Positions 57,201 to 64,000 of a DNA stretch of 64,000 bases are shown piece after piece. Below the pieces are notes generated by a model. It did no database searches. It saw only the letters and a list, made by a program, of their open reading frames with translations, and had not been told where the DNA came from. A program made the position numbers and the translations under genes. Origin of the DNA: Colwellia sp. (GTDB taxonomy: Bacteria > Pseudomonadota > Gammaproteobacteria > Enterobacterales > Alteromonadaceae); contig JABSOZ010000011.1 of NCBI GenBank assembly GCA_013215295.1, positions 62,001 through 126,000 of the forward strand, written 5' to 3'. How positions within the stretch are numbered: position 1 is the stretch's first letter; each line of letters begins with the position of its first letter.

Positions 57201-60200
57201 TAATTTTAGACCTTACTGTTATTTCACCACCATGTAATTCGACTAGCTGTTTAGATACCGCTAGACCTAACCCTGTACCACTTGCGCCGCGCGTTTCATC
57301 TGTGGAGATTTGCTCAAATGAATCAAAAATAGTTGATAGGTTTTCAGCCGCGATACCTATCCCTGTATCGGCAATATCAATACAAATGAATTGTTGTTCA
57401 TCACTTTCGCTATTACCTACCAGTTGGGCAGAAAGTGCAATCGTGCCTGACTCGGTAAATTTAATCGCATTACCGATGATATTAAAAAGAATTTGCTGTA
57501 AGCGGTCTTCATCCGCTTTTATTGCGGGAAAGTCGCACGCAATATTGTTAATTAACACTAAGTCTTTGGTTTTTAATGACGCACGAGATAAGGTAAATAC
57601 CACATCAATCATGCTGTTAATATCAATGGCCGTTGTGTTTATCTGTAAACCATGATTTTTTAACTTTGAAAAATCTAGAATATCATTAACCAAATTAGAC
57701 AAACGTCTACCACTTGCTACTACCATGGATAGGTCACGATTCGCTTTATCAGGTAACTGCCCGGCGACACCGTCAATTAACGATTCAGCTAAGCCAATAA
57801 TTCCGTTCAATGGTGTGCGTAACTCATGAGAGGTATTTGCTAGAAATTCATCTTTTAATTTATCAACACGTGTTAAACGTAAGTTAATCGCTTGCTCTTT
57901 TAAACGTCTATTATTCAGACGATAAATATAAGTAACCAACGACCCGACAAAGAGAATAAAATAGAAAGTAAACGCCCACCAAGAAAGCCAAGGCGCAGGT
58001 AATACGGTTACGTTTAGTGATTTTCCTTGTTCATTCCAATAACTATCGCCATTACTGGCTTTTACGCGAAAAACATAATCGCCTGCAGGTATATTAGTGT
58101 AGGTAGCTCTGCGGTTTTTTGCATCGGTATAAATCCAACCTTCGTCAAACCCCATAAGCATATAAGCATATTGATTATTCATCGGTTCCGAAAAATGTAA
58201 TGCAGAGAACTCAAAAGTGATCAATTTTTCAAGGTGAGTTAATGTAAGCTTTGTTAGTTCATTAATCACAGAGTCGATCATAAATGGCTGTTCAGCTTTA
58301 TTGTTACTTTTTTGAGATTTTCCCACCTCAACCGTTTCGTTGTGTACTAAAAAGTTAGTTAACACAACATTCGGTAGGATTGTATCGTCTTTAATATCTT
58401 GCGGGTAAAAATGGTTATAACCATTGGCTCCGCCAAAAAAGAACTCTCCCGATTTACTTTTATAATAAGACAATGAGGCAAATTCTTTTGATTGAAGGCC
58501 ATCGGTCACATCATAATTTATAAAATGTTCTGTCGTTGGGTTAAAACGTGAAAGCCCACCATTAGTACTTAGCCATAAGTGGCCTTGTTCATCTTCTAAA
58601 ATACCGTAAACAGTAGCATTAGCAAGCCCATGTTTTTCTTTATAATGGATAAATTTTTCAGTTGTCGGATCAAATTTATTCAAACCATTCGTGGTACCTA
58701 TCCATAAATACCCGTTAGTAGATTGATGAATAACAGTAACAAATTGGTTACTAATAGCGTTTTCATTTTTAGCATCAAATTTGAAATGTGTAAAAGTATT
58801 GGTTTTAGGGTCAAACTTATTTAGCCCGTTGAACATAGTACCTATCCAGAGAACCTCGTTATCGTCTTGATGTATCGCCCATATCTTATCACCAGAAAGG
58901 GAATTGTCATTATTTGGGTCGTGCTTAAAGTGAGTAAATTTCTTAGTACGGGTATCAAATTTATTCAGTCCACCTCCCCACGTGCCTAACCATAAAGTAT
59001 GTTCATTTTCCTGAAATATAGGCAATACAGCATTATGACTGATACTGGTAGGGTCATCAGGATTGTGCATAAACCGTGTAAATTCTTTGGTTTCAATATT
59101 AAAAAGGTTTAAACCTCCGCCAACGGTACCTACCCAAGCACCATTTTTGTCATCATCAATTAACCAAGTAACCCTATTGGCTCCTATGCTTTTATCGTTG
59201 GTCGGGTCATGCAAGTATTGCTGATATTCACCTGTCGTTTTGTCGAATACATTTAACCCAGACGCATAAGTAGAAATTAAGAGTTTATTACTTGAGTGCT
59301 CCAAAAGGCGCATAATAGATCTGCCTTTCAATGTATTGGTTTTTGATATATCTTCTTTGATATGGTTAAACTGTTCTCGAGATAAGTCATACTTATTAAT
59401 GCCATTTACATATGTGCCGAGCCACACGTTATCTGAATTATCGACAATAATCGTTCTAACATCATTATTCGCTAGACTATCGGCATTGTTCTTATCTGCT
59501 TGAATATGTTCAACACTTTTACTTGATGTATTATATCGATAAACGCCATTATTCCTAGTCGTTATCCATAAGTCGCTTTTAGTGCGCCGTAAAAAAGAAG
59601 TGATCTGACTATCGGCTAATGCGTTAATTAATACTGATTGCTCGGTAATTAATCCACTTTTTTTATCATATAAATACAAGCCCTTTTCCGTACCTAACCA
59701 TAAAGTATTAGTGTCGAACTCCATCAGACTAGTGATACTTTTTTCTTCTAAACCCAATTCGATAGGGCGAAGTAAATTCGACTTAACATCCAAAAAACTC
59801 AAACCACCTTTAGTACCTAACCATAAATTATCGTTAGTGCCTTTGATAATCACTTGAATGTTATTACGTAAAGCTTTATTCGTTTCGGTTTGGTGTGAGT
59901 AGCGAATAAAGCTTTCGCCATTAAATTTATTTAAGCCATCACTGGTGCCCACCCATAAGTTACCAAACTTATCGCTAGTTAACGCCTGTACAATATTGTT
60001 ACTTAAACTATGACTTTGCTTTTCATCGTAAAAAAATGCGGTAAATGTTGCTGTTTTTTTATTAAACCTATTTAGCCCCCCTTGGGTTCCGAGCCATAAG
60101 GTTTCGTTGCTGTCTTCAGTAATGGATAAAATATTGTTATTAGACAAACTATCAAGCTTATCGCTATTATTGCGATACACTTTAAATTGATAACCGTCAA

Positions 60201-60393
60201 AGCGATTAAGGCCATCAGAAGTTCCTGCCCATATAAAGCCTTGTTTATCTTTATATAATACCTCTGCGGATAATTGCGATAAGCCTTGTTCTCGAGAAAA
60301 GTGCTCAAAACGATACTTAATAGTGTCTGCATAGCTATTTAGCGATGTTGCAAATAATAGAATGAGGGAAAATAATGGAATATAGCAGCGCAT
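54268..60393 (-). CDS. Giant hybrid sensor kinase with periplasmic propeller, two kinase cores, three receivers, HPt
   Basis: A 2041-aa protein. Order: signal peptide (to about 22); about 14 regulator-propeller repeats with motifs such as LWIGTxGGLNKFD (about 25-690); a Y_Y_Y domain (about 700-800); a membrane helix (about 808-828); kinase core 1 (H-box His856, ATPase to about 1090); receiver 1 (Asp1196); kinase core 2 (His1299, ATPase to about 1530); receiver 2 (Asp1594); receiver 3 (Asp1734); HPt (His1900). All phosphorylation residues are present. Such propellers often sense polysaccharide fragments, but the ligand is unknown. The following gene is a phospho-regulated diguanylate cyclase. 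Confidence 0.92.
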   Translation of the reverse strand: MRCYIPLFSLILLFATSLNSYADTIKYRFEHFSREQGLSQLSAEVLYKDKQGFIWAGTSDGLNRFDGYQFKVYRNNSDKLDSLSNNNILSITEDSNETLWLGTQGGLNRFNKKTATFTAFFYDEKQSHSLSNNIVQALTSDKFGNLWVGTSDGLNKFNGESFIRYSHQTETNKALRNNIQVIIKGTNDNLWLGTKGGLSFLDVKSNLLRPIELGLEEKSITSLMEFDTNTLWLGTEKGLYLYDKKSGLITEQSVLINALADSQITSFLRRTKSDLWITTRNNGVYRYNTSSKSVEHIQADKNNADSLANNDVRTIIVDNSDNVWLGTYVNGINKYDLSREQFNHIKEDISKTNTLKGRSIMRLLEHSSNKLLISTYASGLNVFDKTTGEYQQYLHDPTNDKSIGANRVTWLIDDDKNGAWVGTVGGGLNLFNIETKEFTRFMHNPDDPTSISHNAVLPIFQENEHTLWLGTWGGGLNKFDTRTKKFTHFKHDPNNDNSLSGDKIWAIHQDDNEVLWIGTMFNGLNKFDPKTNTFTHFKFDAKNENAISNQFVTVIHQSTNGYLWIGTTNGLNKFDPTTEKFIHYKEKHGLANATVYGILEDEQGHLWLSTNGGLSRFNPTTEHFINYDVTDGLQSKEFASLSYYKSKSGEFFFGGANGYNHFYPQDIKDDTILPNVVLTNFLVHNETVEVGKSQKSNNKAEQPFMIDSVINELTKLTLTHLEKLITFEFSALHFSEPMNNQYAYMLMGFDEGWIYTDAKNRRATYTNIPAGDYVFRVKASNGDSYWNEQGKSLNVTVLPAPWLSWWAFTFYFILFVGSLVTYIYRLNNRRLKEQAINLRLTRVDKLKDEFLANTSHELRTPLNGIIGLAESLIDGVAGQLPDKANRDLSMVVASGRRLSNLVNDILDFSKLKNHGLQINTTAIDINSMIDVVFTLSRASLKTKDLVLINNIACDFPAIKADEDRLQQILFNIIGNAIKFTESGTIALSAQLVGNSESDEQQFICIDIADTGIGIAAENLSTIFDSFEQISTDETRGASGTGLGLAVSKQLVELHGGEITVRSKINKGSTFSFTLPLYGSDESGFSELSTMIDVKNEQAKQQLSRLQGLDDTIDYFPVNNELEKTSYDSVARKNNSNFRVLIVDDDAINRQVLNNYLLPLDYQLFQASGGEQALAFIHKASEGLPEGERPFDLILLDIMMPKVSGYQVCRKLRQTYSVNELPVIFLTAKNQVIDLVESFAAGGNDYLTKPISKHELLSRVETHLTLLDINRSLEKKVAERTVELEHAMQAKGEFLAKMSHEIRTPMNAIIGLGYLTLKTDLDPNQKDLVGKTQDASQALLSLINDILDFSKIEAGKMTVESVTMNMGGLIRKTNNICALRAHAKDLELIVKVHSDVPKHIKSDPVRLQQILVNLISNAIKFTNEGHILIEIGVAEKQLTDDDDKYLTLEFSVSDTGIGLEESSINNLFQSFTQADSTITRKFGGTGLGLSICKELSGLMGGEVWVESTLGEGSKFSFNIICEVSDLPVNELTNIDAIKGLNVLVVDDNELCLSVMTELLQEFHCEITAVENAETALQLLSTAKSNDTSYDLVITDWRMPKMDGIAFAKAIQEDKNLYNVKAVLMVTAFDKSDVMPLAHSAGIDAFLEKPVNASLLLEAMMDVLQIDPDEDFYSMKNASLVDFSSTNILLVEDNELNQQVVLGFLEDTKANVDVAGNGLIALEKLANKDYDLVLMDIQMPEMDGVTATQVIRKQEKYKELPIIAMTAHAMPDELNKCLEVGMNEYFTKPIDPNALFSLMARYLSDKINGVQTHSDTNNDGQVKELKPDIPELTIEKSEKPLMERIAELTCLNTKKALSLMGGRQHIYEKLVVDFHKSTRELHTEMEQAYQDKDFETLYRLAHSLKSNAAYIGAYRLAELSAEFEEKVKNQPENCLPVMKQLITEHQKILSALATLTANDSEISVSVEPAREINVELITVLLNSMIELLKQEDAEVEDLLPQLVEFTTGSGMTELVDNIVELVEDIEYASALKSIDALKNKIVL

Positions 60394-60585
60394 CTGTTTC
60401 TTCTTTTTGTGAATAACGGTTTATTTAAGCTGTATGTAGCTTAAATATAAATTGAGACATCAACAAGTTATAATTTAAATAACAACTTGACAAGAAATTC
60501 AATCAATTACTATGCTATTGGTACTTTATTTCAAATAATTGATATAGAGTAACGATGATAACACCTATAAATTTAAGGATAAAAT

Positions 60586-60768
60586 ATGTCTGATAATAAA
60601 AGTAATACTGAAGATCTTCATGAATGTGGCGCAATCAATAAAGATGATTTAAGTGCTGAGCATACTCAAGCTATTGAAAGTTTATCTAAAGAAGAAATTG
60701 AACAATTAAAAACGATTCACAAAAATGCAAATAAAGATCAAGATCAACCTGTTGGCATCATTGTTTAA
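60586..60768 (+). CDS. 60-aa acidic peptide, candidate RiPP precursor
   Basis: ATG at 60586 has a good ribosome site (AAGGA, 7 nt upstream). The peptide is hydrophilic and acidic, with an amphipathic helical middle (AIESLSKEEIEQLKTIHKNA) and a short hydrophobic C-terminus PVGIIV; one Cys at residue 14. There is no signal peptide. It ends 5 nt before the heme-oxygenase-like gene and is surely cotranscribed with it. The leader-like helix, short end and neighbouring radical SAM and peptidase genes suggest a ribosomally made, modified peptide. It could instead be a small partner protein of the oxidase. Confidence 0.6.
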   Translation: MSDNKSNTEDLHECGAINKDDLSAEHTQAIESLSKEEIEQLKTIHKNANKDQDQPVGIIV

Positions 60769-60773
60769 TTATT

Positions 60774-61454
60774 ATGCAAAAATCATCCATTAGCTTATTT
60801 GAGCGACTATCTCGTAACTTATTGCTGATGAAGATGAAAGCGGGTGGAGTGAATAAAAAGTTCACTTCGCTCTCTTATTCTAAGCAAGTTTGTATTGAAC
60901 AAGCGATTGTAAATTACAAAATTTCAACGACATCTACAGAGTTGATGAAAGAAGTTATTCGTTGTGCAAAATTACGTCCTGACGATCCTGTATCAACACC
61001 CCTAATTACTTATATGGAACATCATATTCCTGAAGAGCTTAATCACGACGAGTGGTGTTTGGAAGACCTTGAAGTACTTGGCGTATCTAGAGAGTCGGTC
61101 ATTAATAAAATCCCTTCAACAAATTTAGCTGCTTTAATTGGTTCACAGTATTATTGGATCCGACATGCTCATCCAGTTGCTTTTATGGGATACTTAGCTT
61201 GTTTAGAAGTAAACCATCCAACAGTTGAATATGTGGAAACATTAATTGAAAAATCAGGTTTACCGGCTGAGGGCTTTAATAGTTTAATGCATCATGCCAA
61301 AGTCGATTTACACCATAAGCAAGATATTATTGATACGATTAACGCATTAGCATTAACTGAAGAGCAATATCAGTTGATGGAACTTAGCGCTTTTCAAACC
61401 TATCGTTATACCGCTTTAGTAATGGAAGATGTTTGTCGGGCTGCTCAAAATTAA
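60774..61454 (+). CDS. Heme-oxygenase-like diiron (HDO) family protein
   Basis: A 226-aa all-helical protein of the iron-containing redox enzyme / PqqC-TenA-like superfamily. Candidate metal ligands lie in the expected order: Glu88-x2-His91 (EELNHDEW), Glu145 (CLEVNHP), and His174-x3-Asp178-x2-His181 (HAKVDLHHKQ). This pattern fits the diiron oxygenases that act on amino-acid-like or fatty substrates. Being 5 nt behind the 60-aa peptide gene, it may oxidise that peptide; this is inference. Confidence 0.72.
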   Translation: MQKSSISLFERLSRNLLLMKMKAGGVNKKFTSLSYSKQVCIEQAIVNYKISTTSTELMKEVIRCAKLRPDDPVSTPLITYMEHHIPEELNHDEWCLEDLEVLGVSRESVINKIPSTNLAALIGSQYYWIRHAHPVAFMGYLACLEVNHPTVEYVETLIEKSGLPAEGFNSLMHHAKVDLHHKQDIIDTINALALTEEQYQLMELSAFQTYRYTALVMEDVCRAAQN

Positions 61455-61494
61455 CAAAAAATGTCATAATTGCTTATATTTTATGATTATGACT

Positions 61495-61534
61495 AAAAGT
61501 CTTTATTAAGCATGACTTAATAAAGACTTTTTTA
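61495..61534. terminator. Bidirectional terminator between HDO gene and radical SAM gene
   Basis: AAAAGTCTTTATTAAG/CTTAATAAAGACTTTT perfect 16-bp stem, 6-nt loop, T-run on both strands. Confidence 0.9.
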
Positions 61535-61566
61535 TATGTTCAATCAATAATTGTTAACGTTACTAT

Positions 61567-63492
61567 TTAAAATTTCAAATAACCTGCGGGATAGTCTTTC
61601 GCATCCGGTAGTGGCGGTGTTTGCCCTTTTAGTGCTAATGCTAAGTAGCAGTTGCTGAGCGATAACAATAACTTATTATTCACAAGTGTTTCTATCGCTT
61701 CGCTCACCGAAACATCATCACTGGGTAGTTCAAGATCAACTAATTTACTCACTAAGCGATTCTTTGATACTGGTTCTTCACAAAGTCGATAAATAGCCGC
61801 AGTTACTCCTGATAAGGTATGAGTAAAGTTAGTAGCTTCTTTACGTGTGTCAATAACTACGATGTTTTCACCTTGGTCACTCATATAAAGTAAAGATACT
61901 GAACCGCTGCTCCATTGAAGCGCCCATTCTGATATTTTTTCTTGCAATAGTTGGTGACCAGAAATTTGATGAACATTCTCAACACTTAAACTAAATACAT
62001 CGACCTCTTTTGTAGACTTTTCATCAAAGAAATAAGCAATATTAAAAAGATCTTGCTCTACTAATGGGTATATATACTGATAGCTTTTTAATGGTTCGAG
62101 CGTTAAACCGTATTTATCAGGGTCTTTAAAATAAGGGCTAAAGCGGGGATAGCGAATTTTAATCAGTTCAAAGTGCGGAGGTTGTAAATGCATAATAAGT
62201 GGTAATATTTCTGCCATTTCATTATACCAATGCTCTTTCTCATTTGGCGCTCCACACAATACATTCCATGAAACTTTTACACCAAGATTTAAACACCATT
62301 TTAATGCAGAAACATTTTGAATAGCCGTTGCACCTTTTGCGACTAATTTTAAAAATTCATCATTAAGGCTTTCAAAACCAGGTTGTATCCATTTAACCCC
62401 AGCATCGGCAAGTTGTGCTATATGTTCTTTTTTCAAGTTCGATTTTGTTTCATAAAATATATTATATTTTTTCTCTTTACTTAGAGCGGGCAACACCGTT
62501 TTCATGTATTCCATCGGCAAAATATTATCAACAATTTCTAATTTATTAATTTTGTATTTTTGATGAAGTTCTTTAAATTCAGCTAAAACAGCCGATGATG
62601 ATTTTGATCTATGGGTCATGCTCAAGCCATTTAAGCCGCAAAATGTACAATGTTTTTTAGCTCCCCACCAACAACCACGTGAGGTTTCAGCCAACAAACC
62701 TGGTTGAATATTTTCTGTTAACTCTAACTTGTTTATCGTATTGAAATAGCTGTCGTAAATTGGTGTGCCAACCTGAGCCATATCTTCAATATAACCACGA
62801 GGCGGTTTTGCTGATACATTATTTTGCGATAATAATAACTCATTATTTCTTTGGCAAATAAAACCATGGGGTAAATTATGTGCACCAATAAATTCATCAC
62901 GCATCAACTTATCAATAAACTTACCTATTACGTCGTCGCATTCACCCGAAAATACATAATCAACCCAAGTGAAAGACTCGCTAATGGTTTGTCCCATAAC
63001 GCCTTCGCAATTAGCCCCGCCCATCAATGTTATTACGTTATTATTTTTTTCCTTAATAATGCGTAATAACGCTAATGAAGCACAATTTTGTTGAAAGGTT
63101 GAGGTACAAGCAACAATTTTTGGTGATTGCTCTAGTATACGATTAGCGAGTTCATGGATATAATTTTCTGCTTCATTTCTAGTCGATAAGAGTTGTTGTT
63201 TTATCGTGTCTGATAGGTCAGAAAATAAAGTAAAGAATCCTTCGTCATTAAGCACTTTTTCAGGAAAAGCCACTCGAGAAAAGGTCCACTCTCCTATGAG
63301 GTGTTCAAAGAAAGACTTGTCTATTTGATCATAAAGCTCAAGACCAATTTTAGCCGAAAATTCAACATTGCCATATATAGTTTCAACTTGGTGGCCATGT
63401 TTATTAATATAGTTTTCAATAAGTCCTAACGCTAAAGAAGGACGAGTTATTGAAGAATACGGCATATTGATCAAGTAGATAGTTGATAGCAT
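61567..63492 (-). CDS. B12-binding radical SAM enzyme, ribosomal-peptide-maturation type
   Basis: A 641-aa enzyme. The N-terminus LINMPYSSITRPSLALGLIENYI and YGNVEFSAKIGLELYDQI match the RiPP maturation radical SAM protein 1 family; a B12-binding-like Rossmann region follows (about 60-215; CTSTFQQN, LMGGANCEG). The cluster motif is SRGCWWGAKKHCTFCGLNG, Cys274-x7-Cys282-x2-Cys285. A C-terminal region (about 540-625) resembles a PqqD/RRE-type peptide-recognition domain. I chose ATG at 63492; a TTG at 63537 would add 15 residues. Family members C-methylate or otherwise modify peptides. Convergent with the 60-aa peptide/HDO genes and divergent from the C1 peptidase. Confidence 0.85.
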   Translation of the reverse strand: MLSTIYLINMPYSSITRPSLALGLIENYINKHGHQVETIYGNVEFSAKIGLELYDQIDKSFFEHLIGEWTFSRVAFPEKVLNDEGFFTLFSDLSDTIKQQLLSTRNEAENYIHELANRILEQSPKIVACTSTFQQNCASLALLRIIKEKNNNVITLMGGANCEGVMGQTISESFTWVDYVFSGECDDVIGKFIDKLMRDEFIGAHNLPHGFICQRNNELLLSQNNVSAKPPRGYIEDMAQVGTPIYDSYFNTINKLELTENIQPGLLAETSRGCWWGAKKHCTFCGLNGLSMTHRSKSSSAVLAEFKELHQKYKINKLEIVDNILPMEYMKTVLPALSKEKKYNIFYETKSNLKKEHIAQLADAGVKWIQPGFESLNDEFLKLVAKGATAIQNVSALKWCLNLGVKVSWNVLCGAPNEKEHWYNEMAEILPLIMHLQPPHFELIKIRYPRFSPYFKDPDKYGLTLEPLKSYQYIYPLVEQDLFNIAYFFDEKSTKEVDVFSLSVENVHQISGHQLLQEKISEWALQWSSGSVSLLYMSDQGENIVVIDTRKEATNFTHTLSGVTAAIYRLCEEPVSKNRLVSKLVDLELPSDDVSVSEAIETLVNNKLLLSLSNCYLALALKGQTPPLPDAKDYPAGYLKF

Positions 63493-63667
63493 GTAAGAGA
63501 ATGTCTTATTAATTTTAGTATAAATATATACTAACAAGTAAAGCTATTCTTCGCTGCTTTTTATCCTTTTATCTATAAAATTCAAAGCTTGCTACACGAG
63601 TATCGACCTATCATGATAAATATTGTATGTTGACCATCGTTATTAATTAACATAATAAAGAGAAGAC

Positions 63668-64000
63668 ATGGAAGCTTTACATAAAAGAACCCTTCAACCT
63701 GATTGTCATGACCATCGTGATCATCAGTTTTGCGATCATCATGGAGAAAAATCAGCTCACTACAATCATATTTCTTGTCCGATTAAAGTCAAAGAAAAAG
63801 TCGCTGAACATACTCTGCATGCTGTAGATTTACGAAAGAGTCTCACCTCTGAAATTATCAACCAAGGGTTACTCAATTCATGCTCTGCTTGTGCTATTGC
63901 GGTAGCGGCGGAACTTTATTTAGTAAAAGATAATCAGCCTTTTATTAATGAAAATATCAGTAATATTGATGCCTCACAAATGTTCGTTTACTACAACGAA
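63668..64000 (+). CDS. Papain-like C1 family peptidase with His/Cys-rich N-terminus (3'-truncated by window)
   Basis: ATG at 63668 behind AGAGAAG; the frame is open to the window end (111 codons). Residues 10-37 are packed with His and Cys (CHDHRDHQFCDHH and more), a likely metal-binding stretch. From residue 53, VDLRKSL, then NQGLLNSCSACAIA (oxyanion Gln66, catalytic Cys72) and FVYYNE match the start of bacterial C1A peptidases. The catalytic His and Asn lie beyond the window. No signal peptide is seen. Next to the radical SAM gene it may act as the leader protease or as part of the same pathway. Confidence 0.78.
   Translation, partial: MEALHKRTLQPDCHDHRDHQFCDHHGEKSAHYNHISCPIKVKEKVAEHTLHAVDLRKSLTSEIINQGLLNSCSACAIAVAAELYLVKDNQPFINENISNIDASQMFVYYNE

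Noticed and set aside
56027-57655. Plus-strand ORFs of 60-120 codons inside the giant sensor gene
   Set aside because: Shadow frames of a clearly coding minus-strand gene.

Overview
The window looks like a chromosomal segment of an AT-rich marine gammaproteobacterium of the order Alteromonadales, most likely Colwelliaceae (Colwellia/Thalassotalea type). This rests on the long conserved block rnpB / rsmI-lpoA-yraN-diaA-dolP / sspB-sspA-petCBA-rpsI-rplM / zapE-zapG-degQ-degS (about 27-51.7 kb), on a PEP-CTERM protein, and on protein sequences that read closest to that group. This is judgement from the sequence; no search was run.

Layout. (1) 0-4.3 kb: 3' end of a serine hydrolase, a secreted metallo-beta-lactamase-fold protein lacking most metal ligands, and a divergent CadC-like membrane regulator with a beta-propeller. 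(2) 4.7-12.1 kb, minus strand: ECF sigma factor, giant FecR-type protein, and two ABC-2 ATPase/permease pairs. (3) 12.6-20.1 kb, minus: HlyD adaptor, LolD-like ATPase, MacB-like permease, NtrC-type regulator and NtrY-like kinase, led by a sigma-54-type promoter with two upstream palindromes. (4) 20.8-26.4 kb, minus: a 55-aa Sec-signal peptide gene encoding a small 4-cysteine mature peptide, followed by HlyD adaptor, ATPase, MacB-like permease and two small CxxC proteins. Segments 3 and 4 are each delimited by direct repeats of the 3' end of rnpB. (5) rnpB at about 27.0-27.4 kb. (6) 27.5-37.3 kb, an accessory insert between rnpB and rsmI: secreted isoamylase, PEP-CTERM protein, and a trehalose locus (GH37 trehalase, MFS transporter, LacI regulator, TonB-dependent receptor) with three perfect palindromic operators. 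(7) 37.4-51.7 kb: the conserved housekeeping block. (8) 51.7-60.4 kb, minus: a 2041-aa hybrid sensor with propeller input and two kinase cores, a response-regulator diguanylate cyclase, and a GAF histidine kinase. (9) 60.6-64.0 kb: a RiPP-like locus with a 60-aa acidic peptide, a heme-oxygenase-like diiron protein, a B12-binding radical SAM enzyme of the ribosomal-peptide-maturation type, and the start of a His/Cys-rich papain-like peptidase, cut by the window end.

The most interesting parts are segment 4 (a dedicated export operon for a disulfide-type peptide), segment 9 (the RiPP-like locus), and the rnpB-derived repeats that suggest modules were stacked at the rnpB 3' end. No tRNA, rRNA, CRISPR array, insertion sequence, integrase or transposase was seen.
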